Assembly (NCBI GenBank): GCA_947034885.2
Contig: OX344751.2
Location: forward strand, 36,321,582 to 36,385,581
DNA length: 64,000 bases
Direction of reading: 5' to 3'
DNA from: Thuidium tamariscinum
Taxonomy: Eukaryota > Streptophyta > Bryopsida > Hypnales > Thuidiaceae
The stretch's first letter is position 1, and every line of letters begins with the position of its first letter. Of the stretch, positions 10,968-22,858 are shown in pieces. Under the pieces are notes generated by a model. The model had not been told where the DNA came from and ran no database searches. It saw nothing but the letters and a program-made list of their open reading frames with translations. The translations under genes and the position numbers were made by a program.

Positions 10968-11728
10968 TTAACCCCTAAGCGCTCCAACATTCAATTTTTG
11001 GACGATGTATAGATTGAATGTCAAATTTCTTTCTCATTACAGTTTGGATGAAAGTCGTTCTAATTTTGGGGGATGCATTACGAAGTTGTTGTCTTATCTA
11101 AGAGTTGGATTTGTTGTGACTAGAGTACATATTATTTTGAAATTACAAATGTGAAAGTATGTCAAGTGGTTGAACAAGCCACTAGAAGAGAAAAGGGTGT
11201 TTTAAGTATAGTCCTAGAAATAAGATTTTAGGTGATGACCTTTTTAAGAGATTTTAAGTAAGAAATATGTGTCTTTCTAGTAAAAATTTATTAGAAAGAC
11301 ATGTATTTCTTACTTAAAATCTCTTAAAAAGATCATTACTTAAAATCTTATCTCAAGGACTATACCTAAAACACCCCTCTCTCTTGTAGTGTTAGGTGAT
11401 GGAATCAAAGAATACAAAAATTCCAAAAAATCACCATATCAAGAGAACCTCATTTGAAAACCATTCCAACAAATTTTACTAAAAGAATGAAAGTATTTTT
11501 CTTGACATTGAATTTTAAATGAATTTTGAAATCTTTCTTTCAATATTTATAGAAAGATATTGGTGATAGCATTCACGTGGTGAATCAAACTATATGGACA
11601 AAATCTAAATTCAAACCCTACAACTTTTGTTTACACCTCAATACCAAAATATTCTTCAATATAGTACTTTATGATGATTTTTTTTAAACCTTCATTTTTG
11701 GAGATGAATGTGGACACTTAGGGGTTAA
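10968..11728. mobile_element. TTAA-flanked TIR element (piggyBac-like ends), interrupted
   Basis: It starts TTAACCCCTAAG and ends CTTAGGGGTTAA. Without the nested 212-bp MITE the body is about 550 bp. It aligns well with the copy in the GAPDH intron at 40754-41276 (shared ATTACAAATGTG, AAAATCACCAT, CATTCCAACAA, ATATTGGTGATA). No transposase frame. The TTAA flanks and CCC/GGG ends are what piggyBac transposases use. Confidence 0.8.
11180..11391. mobile_element. CACTA-type MITE nested in a TTAA element
   Basis: The start CACTAGAAGAG..GGGTGTTTTAAG is the inverse of the end (ACACCCC..CTCTTGTAGTG). The 212-bp element is almost one long palindrome: GATTTTAAGTAAGAAATA in the left half recurs inverted as TATTTCTTACTTAAAATC. 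It interrupts the TTAA element, whose other copy lacks it, so it arrived later. I could not see a clear target-site duplication. Confidence 0.85.
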
Positions 11729-12309
11729 TGTTGAAATTTTTTTTAAATTTACAAATAAAATTTAGGATTTTCTCTTACAATTATGGATGGAAAATCAAAT
11801 GTATCCTACTACTTAAAATGCTTGTCTAATTTATATCAGTCTTCCTAGAGAATTTTATGATATTCCATTCAAATTAATAGAATATTCCATCATGATGGAC
11901 TTTGGGGTTTGTGTCAAATTACGGGTCGTGACATCTTAATGTTGTGATTTGATGTCATGTAGACAACTTTAGATGCACCTTAGTCAACCTCAATTGTAAC
12001 TCCCAAAACAAATACTTTTAGAATTTGCTTTAAAAAGATTATTGCAATTGAAAGCTCAATGCCTTAGAATGCAAATAATACATTATGGTGTGTTTTCCAA
12101 TCATTTATTTATTTATTTTAAATTTTAAATTATAAAATTATGATTATAATTGAACCCTTCATTTATAGTTAAAATTACATATTATTCCGCTATATATTAT
12201 AATTGATACAATTTGATTTTGACATCTAGCTTTAAAAAATTACAATAATTTGATTTTTCCATCAGAATTACTAAATAAATAAATTCACAATGAATCAAGT
12301 CCTCTAGGG

Positions 12310-12770
12310 ATTAATTGGCTACCATTCAACAGTCCAGTTAGTCCACTAACAAATTCTATTGTTTCTTAGCTTCTATGCATATGTCTATCAAATGGGTTCA
12401 CCTTGTAGAATTGTACAATGTTCTAAGAGATACTAGAATAGAGATTGGATGGTAACCATTAATTGGCTACCATTTAATAATCTAGTTAGGCCATTCACAA
12501 ATTCTATTCATCTATTGCTTCTTGGTTTCTTTGCATATGCCAATAAAATATGTTCACCTTATAAAATTGTGCATTTTAAGAGATACTAGGAAATAGAGAT
12601 TAGATGATAACGATTAAATTGCTACCATTTGATAGTCTAATTAGTCCACTAACAAATTCAATTGCTTTTTTATTTTTGTACATAAGCTTATGCATATCAA
12701 ATAGGTTTAGCTTGTAGGATTGTGCACTTTAAGAGACATTAGGAAATAGATATTAGATAGATGATGGAAA
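12310..12770 (+). repeat. Tandem repeat, three diverged units of about 150 bp
   Basis: Units begin at about 12310, 12458 and 12613 with ATTAATTGGCTACCATT or a variant. They continue through TAGTCCACTAACAAATTC, GCATAT, TTCACCTTGTAGAATTGT and AAGAGATACTAG. Spacing is 148 and 155 bases. The units differ by many substitutions and small indels, so the duplication is old. No open frame is preserved across units. Confidence 0.8.
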
Positions 12771-12842
12771 AATGTTTCAAAAAATAGATTGAATTTTCTT
12801 TTGATGAGGTGTCACTTAGTGGAGATTTGAAGAGTTACATTA

Positions 12843-14490
12843 GGTCATTGCAAGAAACATTGTCCATTTTTTGTAGTGTTTTGGAATTGGACTTTTTTTT
12901 TCAGGAATACTATTTAATTAGAAAAAAAAAATTAAAAACATGAAAAATATGTCTCATGTAAACACTTTAAAGAAGAAGGTATTCCTTGAAGGAAAAGCTT
13001 AGGAAAATTTTCTAAGTTGGAGAATTTGAAAAGTGCAAAATCTCATGAAAATGGGTATATTTACATTTATATCTTTTAAAAATAGAAGAATCTATTTTTT
13101 TAAATCTAAAAATTGGCCATTTTGTAAGAGTTGATGGTGATGGGATTTCACCAAAAAAACAATCTTAGCACCATCGTTAATGTTTAAAAACTGCATGCAA
13201 TGGGAGTATTATTTGCACACATGTGGAGGACATAAGATAATGTATTTTTAGATTTTCTTTTGTAAAAATATGCATTCCTACCATGCAAAGGTATTATGAA
13301 AATTTCACCTTTAGGTCATTAAATTTGGGGATGCCTAATGTAGTAAAAAATCCTAAACCTCAATTTTGTAACAAATTTTTTTAACCCCTTAAGGACTAAG
13401 AGGACACAATGTGTCTATTCCAAAGTTTTCAATGGCAATTTTTTGAAAGGGTGAAACAAATATCAGTATTTTGTAAACTAAGATCTTGTACAAAAAGAAG
13501 TTTACATACTTTTCATTTTCCAATTCTCTAATTTTGAATGTCAAAAGTAGTTAAAAATTCATTTTTGAAATGTAATCGAGAATGTAGTCTAGTAGGAAAA
13601 GAAAGCAAGTATAATGTTTTTTCATGAAAAGAATAGTAGAGATGGAAAAAAAACATTTTCTTACACAATTATATTCTATAATCCACACAAACAAACAAAA
13701 TTTGAAAAAAAAATTGAAATTCTTGTTTTTAACAATTTTTTGAATAAAAGGTTCAATCAAGTGTAATTAATGATACAAAATAATTAAAATGATTTCAAAT
13801 TTTTTTAAGATATTCCAAAAAATATGATAATAAAATTCATTGTAAAATTTCAAAAATTTATCCATATATAAATTTTTAAGAATTTTGTAGGATCCAATTT
13901 GCTTGGAATTGACTTTCTACTCTTTATGTTTGAGAATGTGTACAAATTTGAGAGATTTTTATTTTCTTCAAATTTTCAAATAAAAAATTACAAAATTTGC
14001 TTTAGATTCCAAATAATTTTTTAAGGGGGGTTAAAAAAATATTTATTCATCTTTTTATTAATTTTTTTTTCCAAAACCTACGGCTTAGGCCTATGAAGTT
14101 AATCATCCAAAATTGTTATAATCTAAAGATCTAACGGTCCAAATTTCCTAAAATTCATTCCATGCATACTAGATAAAGTAATCTTTACTTTTGTACGGTT
14201 AAAATTTTAAAAATTATTCACATCTATGTGCAAAAAAATACCAAAGTGCTAGAATTCATTGAAAACCTCCATTGTCAAAATTGTGTTAGTCCTTAAGGGA
14301 TTAAATGAATTTTAAATATGTAATGATTTTTCTTAATTTCCAAAAAAAAGGGATGTAAAAACCATCAAGTCACAAAGGTCCACTAATTATTTCATGTTTT
14401 TAGATCTTTGGATTCAAAAGTTACAACATAAAAGAACAAGGTCACTCCAATTGTAACGGAGAATAGGACCAATGTTTCTTGCAATCATCC
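12843..14490. mobile_element. GCAAGAAACAC-family TIR element, subfamily A, split by a nested insertion
   Basis: The left end is GGTCATTGCAAGAAACA and the right end TGTTTCTTGCAATCATCC, with TA on both outer sides. Total span is about 1650 bp. Removing the nested element at 13381-14304 leaves about 720 bp, the same as the related copy at 6365-7100. Its arms match that copy in inverse orientation, for example AATTTTCTAAGTTGGAGAA against its complement near 6905-6935. Confidence 0.82.
13381..14304. mobile_element. TTAA-flanked TIR element nested in another transposon
   Basis: The left end is TTAACCCCTTAAGGACTAA and the right end TTAGTCCTTAAGGGATTAA. The element is about 920 bp, AT-rich and without a transposase frame. 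It sits inside the GCAAGAAACAC element at 12843-14490 and so is the younger of the two. Confidence 0.82.
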
Positions 14491-15683
14491 TATTGAACTT
14501 TTATTGTAGCTCAAAGTGTGTGAAAATGAAACCTAAGGTGTAATTTTACCATTAAGGTTCAAAAGGGCAAGATTTTGTAATTTTTAGTAACTTAAAGATA
14601 TACAGTTACTATGTCAAAAAAAAACTCTTGCATCCCTCACATCTCTTCACCTTACTATGGGCTTGTTTTGTGTTACCATCACCTATTTGTAGACTTGTGA
14701 TAGTTTCTGTTACATCAATACTTTTTAATTTTAACCAAAGCATTGAAGTCCACAAGTGGTCTTTTGGTTGATGACAAACTATGTCATTTCATGTCTAAGT
14801 TTTGATCCTCCTAATGCACTTGAAACACCTCCAATCTATTGTGAGGTGACTTCAAATTTCTTTGATCAAATTGTAGATTTGATTATGCTTAAATCTACTT
14901 TGGAATTATCTAGATGATTTTTTGAACAATTTTTTTAATAAATTTGATTGTTTCATTGTAAATAATTTAAGATTTGAAAATAGCATTTACTTCACATTTT
15001 TTCACCATTTTCTTTTTACAAATTCTAATTAATTTATTTGATACATGCTTCCAATAAATATGTAGAATTTATAAAAGGTTTCTTCTATATTGATACTTAA
15101 GTAATTTAATCACAACCATACCCCATTTACGGTACCATCATTTAATTTAAGCTTTCTTATACCTTTTTCTTATGACTTTATATTTTGGAGTTTGAATTAG
15201 AGAAGAACTTCAAATGTTGCTTATATAGCCAATTTCCTATAAATAATCTACAAGTAAAGGTACATTTCATCAATATCAATAAAGAATGAGTTAACAAATG
15301 CTTAGAGATTCCTAAATAATTTTTGGCTATTTTTAACAACAACCCTAAATATTTCTTAGGATGTTGTTATGGTTTCCTTGTGGGTTTCCTATGTGACAAA
15401 GTGGCATCAAAAAGATTCTAAGAACAAACAAACTACTCATTCTTTCCATCTAAAGTAGCATCTTTGATCTTCAAACTAATTAATATTGATGACTTAGTAT
15501 CCTAGAAATTTTTCAAAAATTAACATTAAAATTTTAATATAAAAATCATCTAGTGTACCTTACATAATTGCCACAACCAAAATTAAAAGTAATAGTAATT
15601 GCTACTCTTTTTATTTGTAAAAACTTCAAAAATCCAACATTTTTACATTATATGTCCAAATGCCACAAAGCAAAGCCATTAGA
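14491..15683. other. AT-rich intergenic DNA, nothing recognised
   Basis: I see no open frame of note, no clear terminal repeat and no RNA gene in this stretch. It may be decayed transposon sequence. Confidence 0.5.
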
Positions 15684-16439
15684 GGGTGATTGCAAGGAAC
15701 ACTTCATGTTTTTGGCTCAAAACGCTGTTTTTGGACATAGTACTAGCAGTACTACGCAATCCTGACAGTACAACCCGTCTGACGTGCGCCTATAAATCTC
15801 AACCGTCGATTTCGTGGGCCTGTAGATCTGGGCCGTTAATATAATACTATGCAATACTATGCAGTACTATAGAGTACTACAAATACTTTACAGGCTACAT
15901 GGAGTAAAATTAGCAGAAAAAGGGAATGTGGACCTTTTCATTTTTAATAATTCGAAAAAAAATCAAAAAATTATTTTTAAAAGAAGAAATTTTTCTAAAC
16001 AAAATTGCGCTCATATTGCAACAAAAAATTCCTCTAAATTTTTTTTCCCTCTTTGTAGCATTTGTACAAAGGAAGGTCACTTTGACCCCATGTGGACAAT
16101 AGACATTTTACTATTTTTATAAAAAATCATTGTCAATCCTTGAAATGTTAGTAGACCTCCAACTTGTCCAATTTGTGGCTTCAAATTTGGATTTTTGAGT
16201 CAAAAATAGGACTAAAAACCTCCAAAATGGCCAAGGTAGACAGCCAATCGGGGGAAATTTAAAAATAGTAAAATAATTTTAAGAAAATTGAAAAATTATA
16301 AAACATATAAAACTTTTGTGTGCACCTTCATTCCAAATTTCAAGTTGATAGGGCAAAATATGCAAAAGTTATGAGCAAAAAACTACCCGTTGGAGGTCAA
16401 GGGGACAAAAAATTGGACAAGTGTTTCTTGCAATCACCC
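15684..16439. mobile_element. GCAAGAAACAC-family TIR element, subfamily B
   Basis: The left end is GGGTGATTGCAAGGAACACT and the right end AGTGTTTCTTGCAATCACCC. Length is about 756 bp. It aligns over its whole length with 62335-63079 and, inverted, with 63588 onward. Shared landmarks include GTACTATAGAGTACTAC-like repeats near the left end, GTCACTTTGACCCCATGTG, TTGGAGGTCAAGG and TTTGTGTGCACCTTCATT. Flanks read TAGA on both sides. The short open frame at 15859-16122 is not conserved coding sequence. Confidence 0.85.
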
Positions 16440-17815
16440 TAGATGAGGTTTAGGTGTTCAACAAGATTGTGAGTTTCCGGAGTGTGGGGAATGTGGGAAC
16501 TAGACCTCAACAACAATTAAACATGGTCAACCTTTAGCCATGTCAAATGAAAATATATGATTAATTTTTAATTTTTAATTAATTTTTAGTGAATTTTTAA
16601 AATTATTTAAAAATAAATTAATATTTAATATTTTGACAGCTACCTACTTTGATAGCAAGTAATAATTAACACCACAAAGACAGAGTGGTCTCTACAAAAA
16701 TCCTATGCCTTGCAAAAATATAAACCATCTACTTTTAAAAATTCAAAAGTACTCACCAAAGACCAAATTATTGTTCATGATCTCCTCTTTTTGTACCAAA
16801 TTTTAAGGATGAACAATTGCACTTTTATCTTACATGCAAGAATTCTTTGTCATCCATTGGACACTTAGTGTCTATAGTAGTGTTATTCAATTAACCCTTA
16901 AATGCTCAAGCCTTTTCAAGTGTATTGTGACTATGAAAAAAGAGCATTGACTTGTAGTTCTCTCCAATGAAGCAAAAAATTTTCCCCAAATCTAACCATA
17001 TAGATGTTTATAAAGTTTGTTTATTAGTATGAATGCCAATTTTGACTACAAAATTTCATAGGGTTGGAAAATTATACCAAGAGAAATATACATTTTCTAT
17101 TTTTAGTATCTTATCTTTGCCTACAAAGTTTTATAAATTTGCATTTAAAAGTTTTTGGGATTGGAGGTAACATGAACAACTACAAAGAGTGTTAGCACAC
17201 TAAAATGCACTTCCAAAAAACTTAATATCACATGAAAAAACATCATCTGACTCGTTACACAATTCATCTTGCAATTGTTGAATGCAATTATTGAATGTAA
17301 TTGTTCTTTTATAAGTAGAAATTGCAAATAACTTCAAATCAACACTTGTATGTTGAGATTTTCAATAGTGAAAGTCATGAAAAGACTTTAGACTTTTCAT
17401 TAGCATCATTGTCAAAGCAAATGGACAAGTACAACTTTTAGATCTCAAATCAAGTAAAATTGCCCCTCGGACCAAAATACAATAAATCACAAAACATTCC
17501 CTCAAATTTTTTTGTAAAAGGTAAATTAGCCTATATAAGAAAACTACCCATGACAAATAAACCACCTATCATAGACACATATGAAATGACCTACTACAAT
17601 CTTGCATCAACTGATAACAAAAAATTTTAATAAATGAATTCTAGGGCTCTAGGCTTCATGAGGTTAACAATGAGTTGCCACAATCAATATCTTGGGTGAT
17701 GGTAATGGAAGGATTAGTGACTACAATAGGGACTTCACCTTTTTAGTGCAAATTCATTACATGAAGTGACTTTTTTAGGCCTTTATGTTATGACCATGTT
17801 AGAAAATATAACATA
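16440..17815. other. AT-rich intergenic DNA, nothing recognised
   Basis: The sequence TTAACCCTTAAATGCTCAAG at about 16893 resembles a TTAA-element left end, but I could not find its partner. The open frames of 60-67 codons near 17145-17565 have no recognisable motif. Confidence 0.45.
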
Positions 17816-18076
17816 AGAGGTTTTTCCGGGGTATTGAGAGACTGTTTTAGCCTCGTTCCCCATTCTGTGAACCAGCCACTACTGGTCAGAATAAAAAAAA
17901 ATTAAAAAAATTAAATTTTTTTTTTTTAAAATAAAAATAACTTTTTTTAATTTAATAAAATATTATCATCTAATGTGGCAGTCTCTGTGCCACATCAGAT
18001 CTGCTGTTGGGACTGTTTCCAGCGAGTTCCTACAATCCGGGAACTCGCAGTCTCCCAACATGGTGAGAAAACCTCT
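17816..18076. mobile_element. MITE, 261 bp, with GAGGTTTT ends
   Basis: It begins AGAGGTTTTTCC and ends GAGAAAACCTCT, with TA outside each end. The centre is a long A/T-only block. The part before the right end (GAACTCGCAGTCTCC) resembles the element at 34981-35241, which is also 261 bp, so the two are probably related. Confidence 0.75.
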
Positions 18077-18663
18077 TATATATATCATTTTGGTGAGTAA
18101 TATGACCATCGTTGATAGGTATACTTTTTATTGGTTTGGAGGTAGTCTCTTTTTGACCAATTGGACAACACACTTTGAAAATTCATAAAAAATTCATACT
18201 TTGTCCAAAAAATAAAATTCCAAGTGCTCTCTCCATTTCTCACATTTGACTTTTGTATGGAATTTTTTTAAATTTTTTCAGAAATGCCAAAGGGTAAACT
18301 AGTCATTCTACCTATCATATACTAAGGTAGGACTAGACATTCCTAATGAAGGACCCATATCCAACCTACAGGGTGCAACTATTTTAAACCAAGGTTGGAA
18401 CAAATTTCCAACCAAAATTTGGAATGTGTTTTTTCTTCCTTTTCAAAGTTAGACCCAATAAGATCATCAGACATGTCTCAAAGTAGTGAGTAAGAAATTA
18501 GGAAGTAGTGAGCAGGAAAGTACTTAATCTATGATTGGAATTGGAAGAGTTTTAACATTGGCTATTAGTTTGGACAACTTTTTGGCTTCCATAAATCACA
18601 ATAAATTTCAATTTTGGAATAAAATTCTAGAAAATTTGTAGTCTCCATATTTCCTATCTTCTT

Positions 18664-19020
18664 AAGGAAAAAACACCCAAAAACATCCCTGTACCTTGCA
18701 GTGGACACTAGACTCATGGCCAAAACTATCCCTAGACTACAATTAATGTGTTTGCCAAATGCTTCATTCTAATTCGTTGACGCATATTCAGGACACGTAC
18801 CATAAAGTGATTGGCTCACTGCTGATTTTAGTATCGTTTAGATTTCGGGGCATCTATTGAACAATTTTAGTGGTCTAGGGACCCAACACATTAAAAAATC
18901 ATAGAAATTACATACGACATCCAAAAAATCTATTTTTTTTAATATTCATGATTTTCACTCGCTAATACTAGAAAAATATTATTTTTAGAAAAAACTGCCT
19001 CCAACTATGCTGAATTCCTT
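18664..19020. mobile_element. MITE with TAAGGAA ends, upstream of the LEA gene
   Basis: The ends are TAAGGAAAAAACACCC and GAATTCCTTA. It aligns in inverse orientation with 61358-61708 and partly with 32400-32715; all share CCTCCAACTATGCTGAA. Length is about 355 bp. It lies some 520 bases before the LEA start codon and could contribute promoter sequence. Confidence 0.7.
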
Positions 19021-19034
19021 ATTTGGATGGCAAA

Positions 19035-19074
19035 AATTCTACTTGCCTTAACTATAGTTATGGCAAGTAGAATT
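19035..19074. repeat. 40-bp near-perfect palindrome upstream of the LEA gene
   Basis: The arms AATTCTACTTGCC and GGCAAGTAGAATT enclose TAACTATAGTTA, itself a palindrome. Only one base pair in the 40 fails to match. It sits directly beside the MITE at 18664-19020. Confidence 0.8.
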
Positions 19075-19126
19075 ACGGTTAAAGTGATCAACTATAGGTA
19101 CCTCTACCTTCGTTCACCTTACCTTA

Positions 19127-19133
19127 ACGTGGC
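19127..19133 (+). promoter_or_regulatory. ABRE-like element ACGTGGC upstream of the LEA gene
   Basis: ACGTGGC is the core of the abscisic-acid response element bound by bZIP factors of the ABI5/AREB group. It lies about 410 bases before the LEA ATG. LEA genes are commonly induced through this site, so the placement fits. A single seven-base match could be chance. Confidence 0.45.
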
Positions 19134-19538
19134 TTGTGAACGTGCTTTTTTTTTGCTGCAAAACAAAGAGCAACCTGCAAGCCCCTGCAGCTGTGAGCCT
19201 GGCCTTCCTGCCTTTGCTGCGTCACTAAAATATATCTTCCTCACTTATGCCATGCCCAAGCCAGCTGGCATCCCCCCTGCCTCCGTGTCGCCCTCCCCGT
19301 CCCCCACTTGGCATGGCCCCTTTCTCTTCCACCTTACATACACATTCATAACATAAGCTTAGTCTCCTCAACTCTCCACTGCAATTACTCAAACCCATGT
19401 ACAATTTCCATACAACCGACACCCATCAAGCAATCCGTTCCTCTCTCAAGCAAACCCATTTTTCCAGATTGCTCCTCTGCGGGATTCAGTTCCAGATTTG
19501 TTGCTGGGAATTGAGCCTGGTTGCTTAAGGCTTGAGCT

Positions 19539-21996
19539 ATGGCGAGTGAGCAGGTGAGCAAGTTGCGCGAAGACGACGTGAGTCAACTCGAGAGCCCCAT
19601 CACGTACGGGAACATTCTGGGCGCCAAGGAGAAGCTGGGCAGCGACGCCGTGGTGCCCGAGGATGCTGCGCTCATGCAGAGTGCGGAGGCGCGGACGTTC
19701 GGACACACGAAAAAGGACGGCGCCGCGTCTGTCATGCAAGCGGCCGCGCAAGAGAATGTGAAAGCGGGATTCGTCAAGGATGGAGATCATTCGCAAGTGG
19801 CGGAAGAAGGGGTTGTGGCCCAGGAGATTCTGGTCCCAGGTACACTAAGAACCCTGCCCTTATATTTTTGCTCTTAGCAAATTTTTGTAGCTTGCTTTGG
19901 CACTTCCAGCAGTCCAGGTCTCGTTGTGATCTTCAAACAGTGTTAAGCAGATCGCTGAATCAAGGTTTCTACGATCTTCTGAGTTTGGGCTCTTGATTTC
20001 CTCCGTGACCAGCTGGTCCTGGTAGAGGATGATTGATGTAGCAGTCTTTTTTAGACATTGAGTGGAGTTCCCAACTTACTGGATTGGTCGAATTTTATGT
20101 GTTCATAAGAGAGGATTCTAATGCCCGTGCGATGCATTCCTTGTACAGAAGTTATGAAGATTCGCTGAACTTTGTAGTGATAGATGACTTAAAAATGCTC
20201 GTTGGCGAAAATGTGTGTACCGATTGGGTTTTTTATTCCAGCTGAAAATTCGAGTGTTGCTGATTTAACTTGGAAACGAATTTTGAGTGAGATTGAATGA
20301 TTTGATTCAATTCAAACCCTAATGGATTTGGATTTGTTACTGAAGTTCACAGTCGAACCTTGACTACTCAGTTGTCGGTACAGGGAGATGTGAGGTATTT
20401 CTTGGTCAGAACTCGACTGACATGGGTTTACATTTAATGCGCACTTTTAAAATAAAATCACGTGCAAGTCTAACAAATTTGTAATGGCTTTGCAGGTGTA
20501 GAGATTGATTTGGAGTACGTTGCAGGGCAGCCAGTGCTGGCCTCCGTGACACCTACACCAACCAATTCACTTCTTGTAGCCTCCGACGCTGTTACAATAG
20601 GAGATGTGAGTTTCACATTTCCCCGTAATGAAGTTTACAATTCGTTGAGCATCCTGTATCTAAGTAACTGACCTTCAAATTCTTTGCGTAATTGTGCCCT
20701 AGAGGAGAGCATTACGTGATTTACTATTGAGATCTATAAGCTTCTGGAGTTGAGTTGAGATTGCATGGAGTGCTAATCAAACCCTTACTGATTCACAAAT
20801 GACTTCCAAAATTCATAGTTTCATGGTATCCAAAAAATACATTTTCAGATGCGTTGGAATTGTGTTTCAATTGCCAAGCAGAACCCAATAAGAAAATTCA
20901 AGGTAGTCTAATCACATGAATCACTCGCAGGTGCGTGTTTGGATCCTCTTAAGACTGGCCGGGTTAACATACATATTCCATGCATTTCGTTTATAATGAG
21001 GGTGCATGGAGTGTTGAAGCCCTAATTTATGTGATTTCCACAGGCATTGGAGGCAGCAGCTGTAGGAGCAGGTGACAAACCAGTGGATCTGAATGATGCC
21101 CGTGCAATTCAGAGTGCAGTGCAGCGTGCAACTGGTGGACCCGCAACAGCTGGAGGATTGGCTGCTTCTGCCATGTCCGCTGCGTCTTTGAACCCCCGAG
21201 TCAAAACTGCTGACAAAACCACTTTGGCAGACATCCTTATGGTATGTTTAGACATACTGCTATAATCCTTAACTGCTTTACGACAATTAATGACTGGCCA
21301 AAACCATACCTGGAGTGGAGACTTATTGTTTCCTTTAATTTGCAGGATGCAAGTATCGATTTGGATGTTGACAAAGTGGCAACCCAAGAAGATGCTTCAA
21401 AGGTGCTGAATGCGGAAATACGAGGCTCACCAACAGGAGAGCCTAGTCCAGGAGGTGTAGCAGCTGCTATCCAAGCTGCAGCGGATCTGAATGAAAAAGC
21501 TGGTTTTGTGGAACCAGCGTCAGGTCAGTGACGTTGAATTTGGAGTCAAAGGGCTTCTTTGCTTTCCATGAACGAAGGCTTCTTTCAGTGTAAAACATCT
21601 TGAGTGCAATACTTTCAGTGCAGAACAACCTGAATGAAAGCTGTAGAAGGATCGCCATCCCTTCCCATTCAAGAATGTCTCTGTTTTGGTGGAATATTCT
21701 ATAATCTTCAATACTTTTCCATGAACTTACTGTGTCAATTTCTCATTTTGTCTTCTTTTGTAGCCTATCCGAACATCTTCGTTTAATTGCCCTCGAAAGC
21801 TAGAAACTAGTCAAGAAAATTTCTTCCTTCCACTTGACTAACCTTCATGAAAATCCAATAATGTATTGCTTCAGGTGATCATGCAAGGGCGTTTCCTCTT
21901 GAAGACACTCCTGCACCCCCGAATACGCCTGCACCTGGATCCGCACCTGCAGCAACAGTCGAGGGAAAGGTACCTGGCCATGTAAAAGAAGACTAA
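19539..21996 (+). CDS. LEA protein with seed maturation protein (SMP) domains
   Basis: This is a hydrophilic late embryogenesis abundant protein of the SMP (LEA D-34) family, linked to protection during drying. Exons are 19539-19839, 20496-20605, 21044-21241, 21346-21523 and 21875-21996, 909 bases in total (302 residues), with all phases consistent. The N-terminal repeat reads ITYGNILGAKEKLGSDAVVP...ALMQSAEARTFG. The second SMP unit contains TIGDALEAAAVGAGDKPVDL...DARAIQSAVQRATGG. The third contains KTTLADILMDASIDLDVDKV...GGVAAAIQAAADLNE. The C-terminus is proline-rich and ends GHVKED. The 5' leader (about 19190-19340) is pyrimidine-rich. An ABRE-like site lies upstream. No damage seen. Confidence 0.92.
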
Positions 21997-22858
21997 GCCA
22001 AGCTTTATGATATTGAACCTATACCTTCATAGCCATAAGATCAACGACGTCTGTAATGGTTTTATATAGAATGATTTTTATGCTGGAATAGTTTCTGCTT
22101 TCACTCGACAAAGTTGAGATTGCTTCCTGAGTTTACATATTTTGTCATTTTGTTGAAGACTCCTTGATCTGTAGTAACCAGTTGCATAAGGTGTGATCAT
22201 TGAGGCAGTCAATCAGTTGTGCATAGTTTTAGGACCGAGATGTGAATATAGCGAAACAGCATATGCTGCGGGGCGTAAAATCTTGAAGGTGTAGGTGAGG
22301 TGTGGGAACAGTTATTAGAGGGAGGGTTGAAGGTCCATGATTGCAGGTGAAGAGAACTGTTGTATTCCTTTTTCATTGATTACATCAGTGAACAGTTTTG
22401 ATAATTTTTGTGTATACTTTTCTGCTGGAAGTGATGTTTCCAAGGATGGCAATTATTATTCTGGTTTTCGGCTGTTTTTATATAGTGTCTATCATTGAGG
22501 TAAAAAAATCGGACATCTTGTTTCTAAATTATTTCCAGAATTTCAATATATTCTGTACTTTATATATTAGGAAAATGTATGAAAAGAATGGAAAATTTTG
22601 AATTTTTTCTCATAGGATGAATAGGGTATTGCACGTGTTCAACACTAAAAGGAACCTACTGTACATGTCAAGTTAGACAATACGAAAATCTAATAAGAAA
22701 ATTCAATGTTACCCCGTAAAGCACCAAACTGCATTTTTTTTTTGCAATATAGCGATTTTGGATAGTGCACGAAGAACAGAATTTTTAATTTTCATTCACT
22801 GAAATTTTCACACAACATAAGCCCAACTGCCCAAGGAATAGCCTTAGACCACAAAAGC
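21997..22858. other. LEA 3' flank, no gene seen
   Basis: This should hold the LEA 3' UTR. The 67-codon frame at 22398-22601 is hydrophobic and AT-driven, with no recognisable motif. Confidence 0.5.

Noticed and set aside
16893-16912. A further TTAA-element left end (TTAACCCTTAAATGC).
   Set aside because: No matching right end was found within 2 kb, so it may be chance or a remnant.
19446-19796. A 116-codon minus-strand open frame.
   Set aside because: It is antisense to the GC-rich first exon of the LEA gene.
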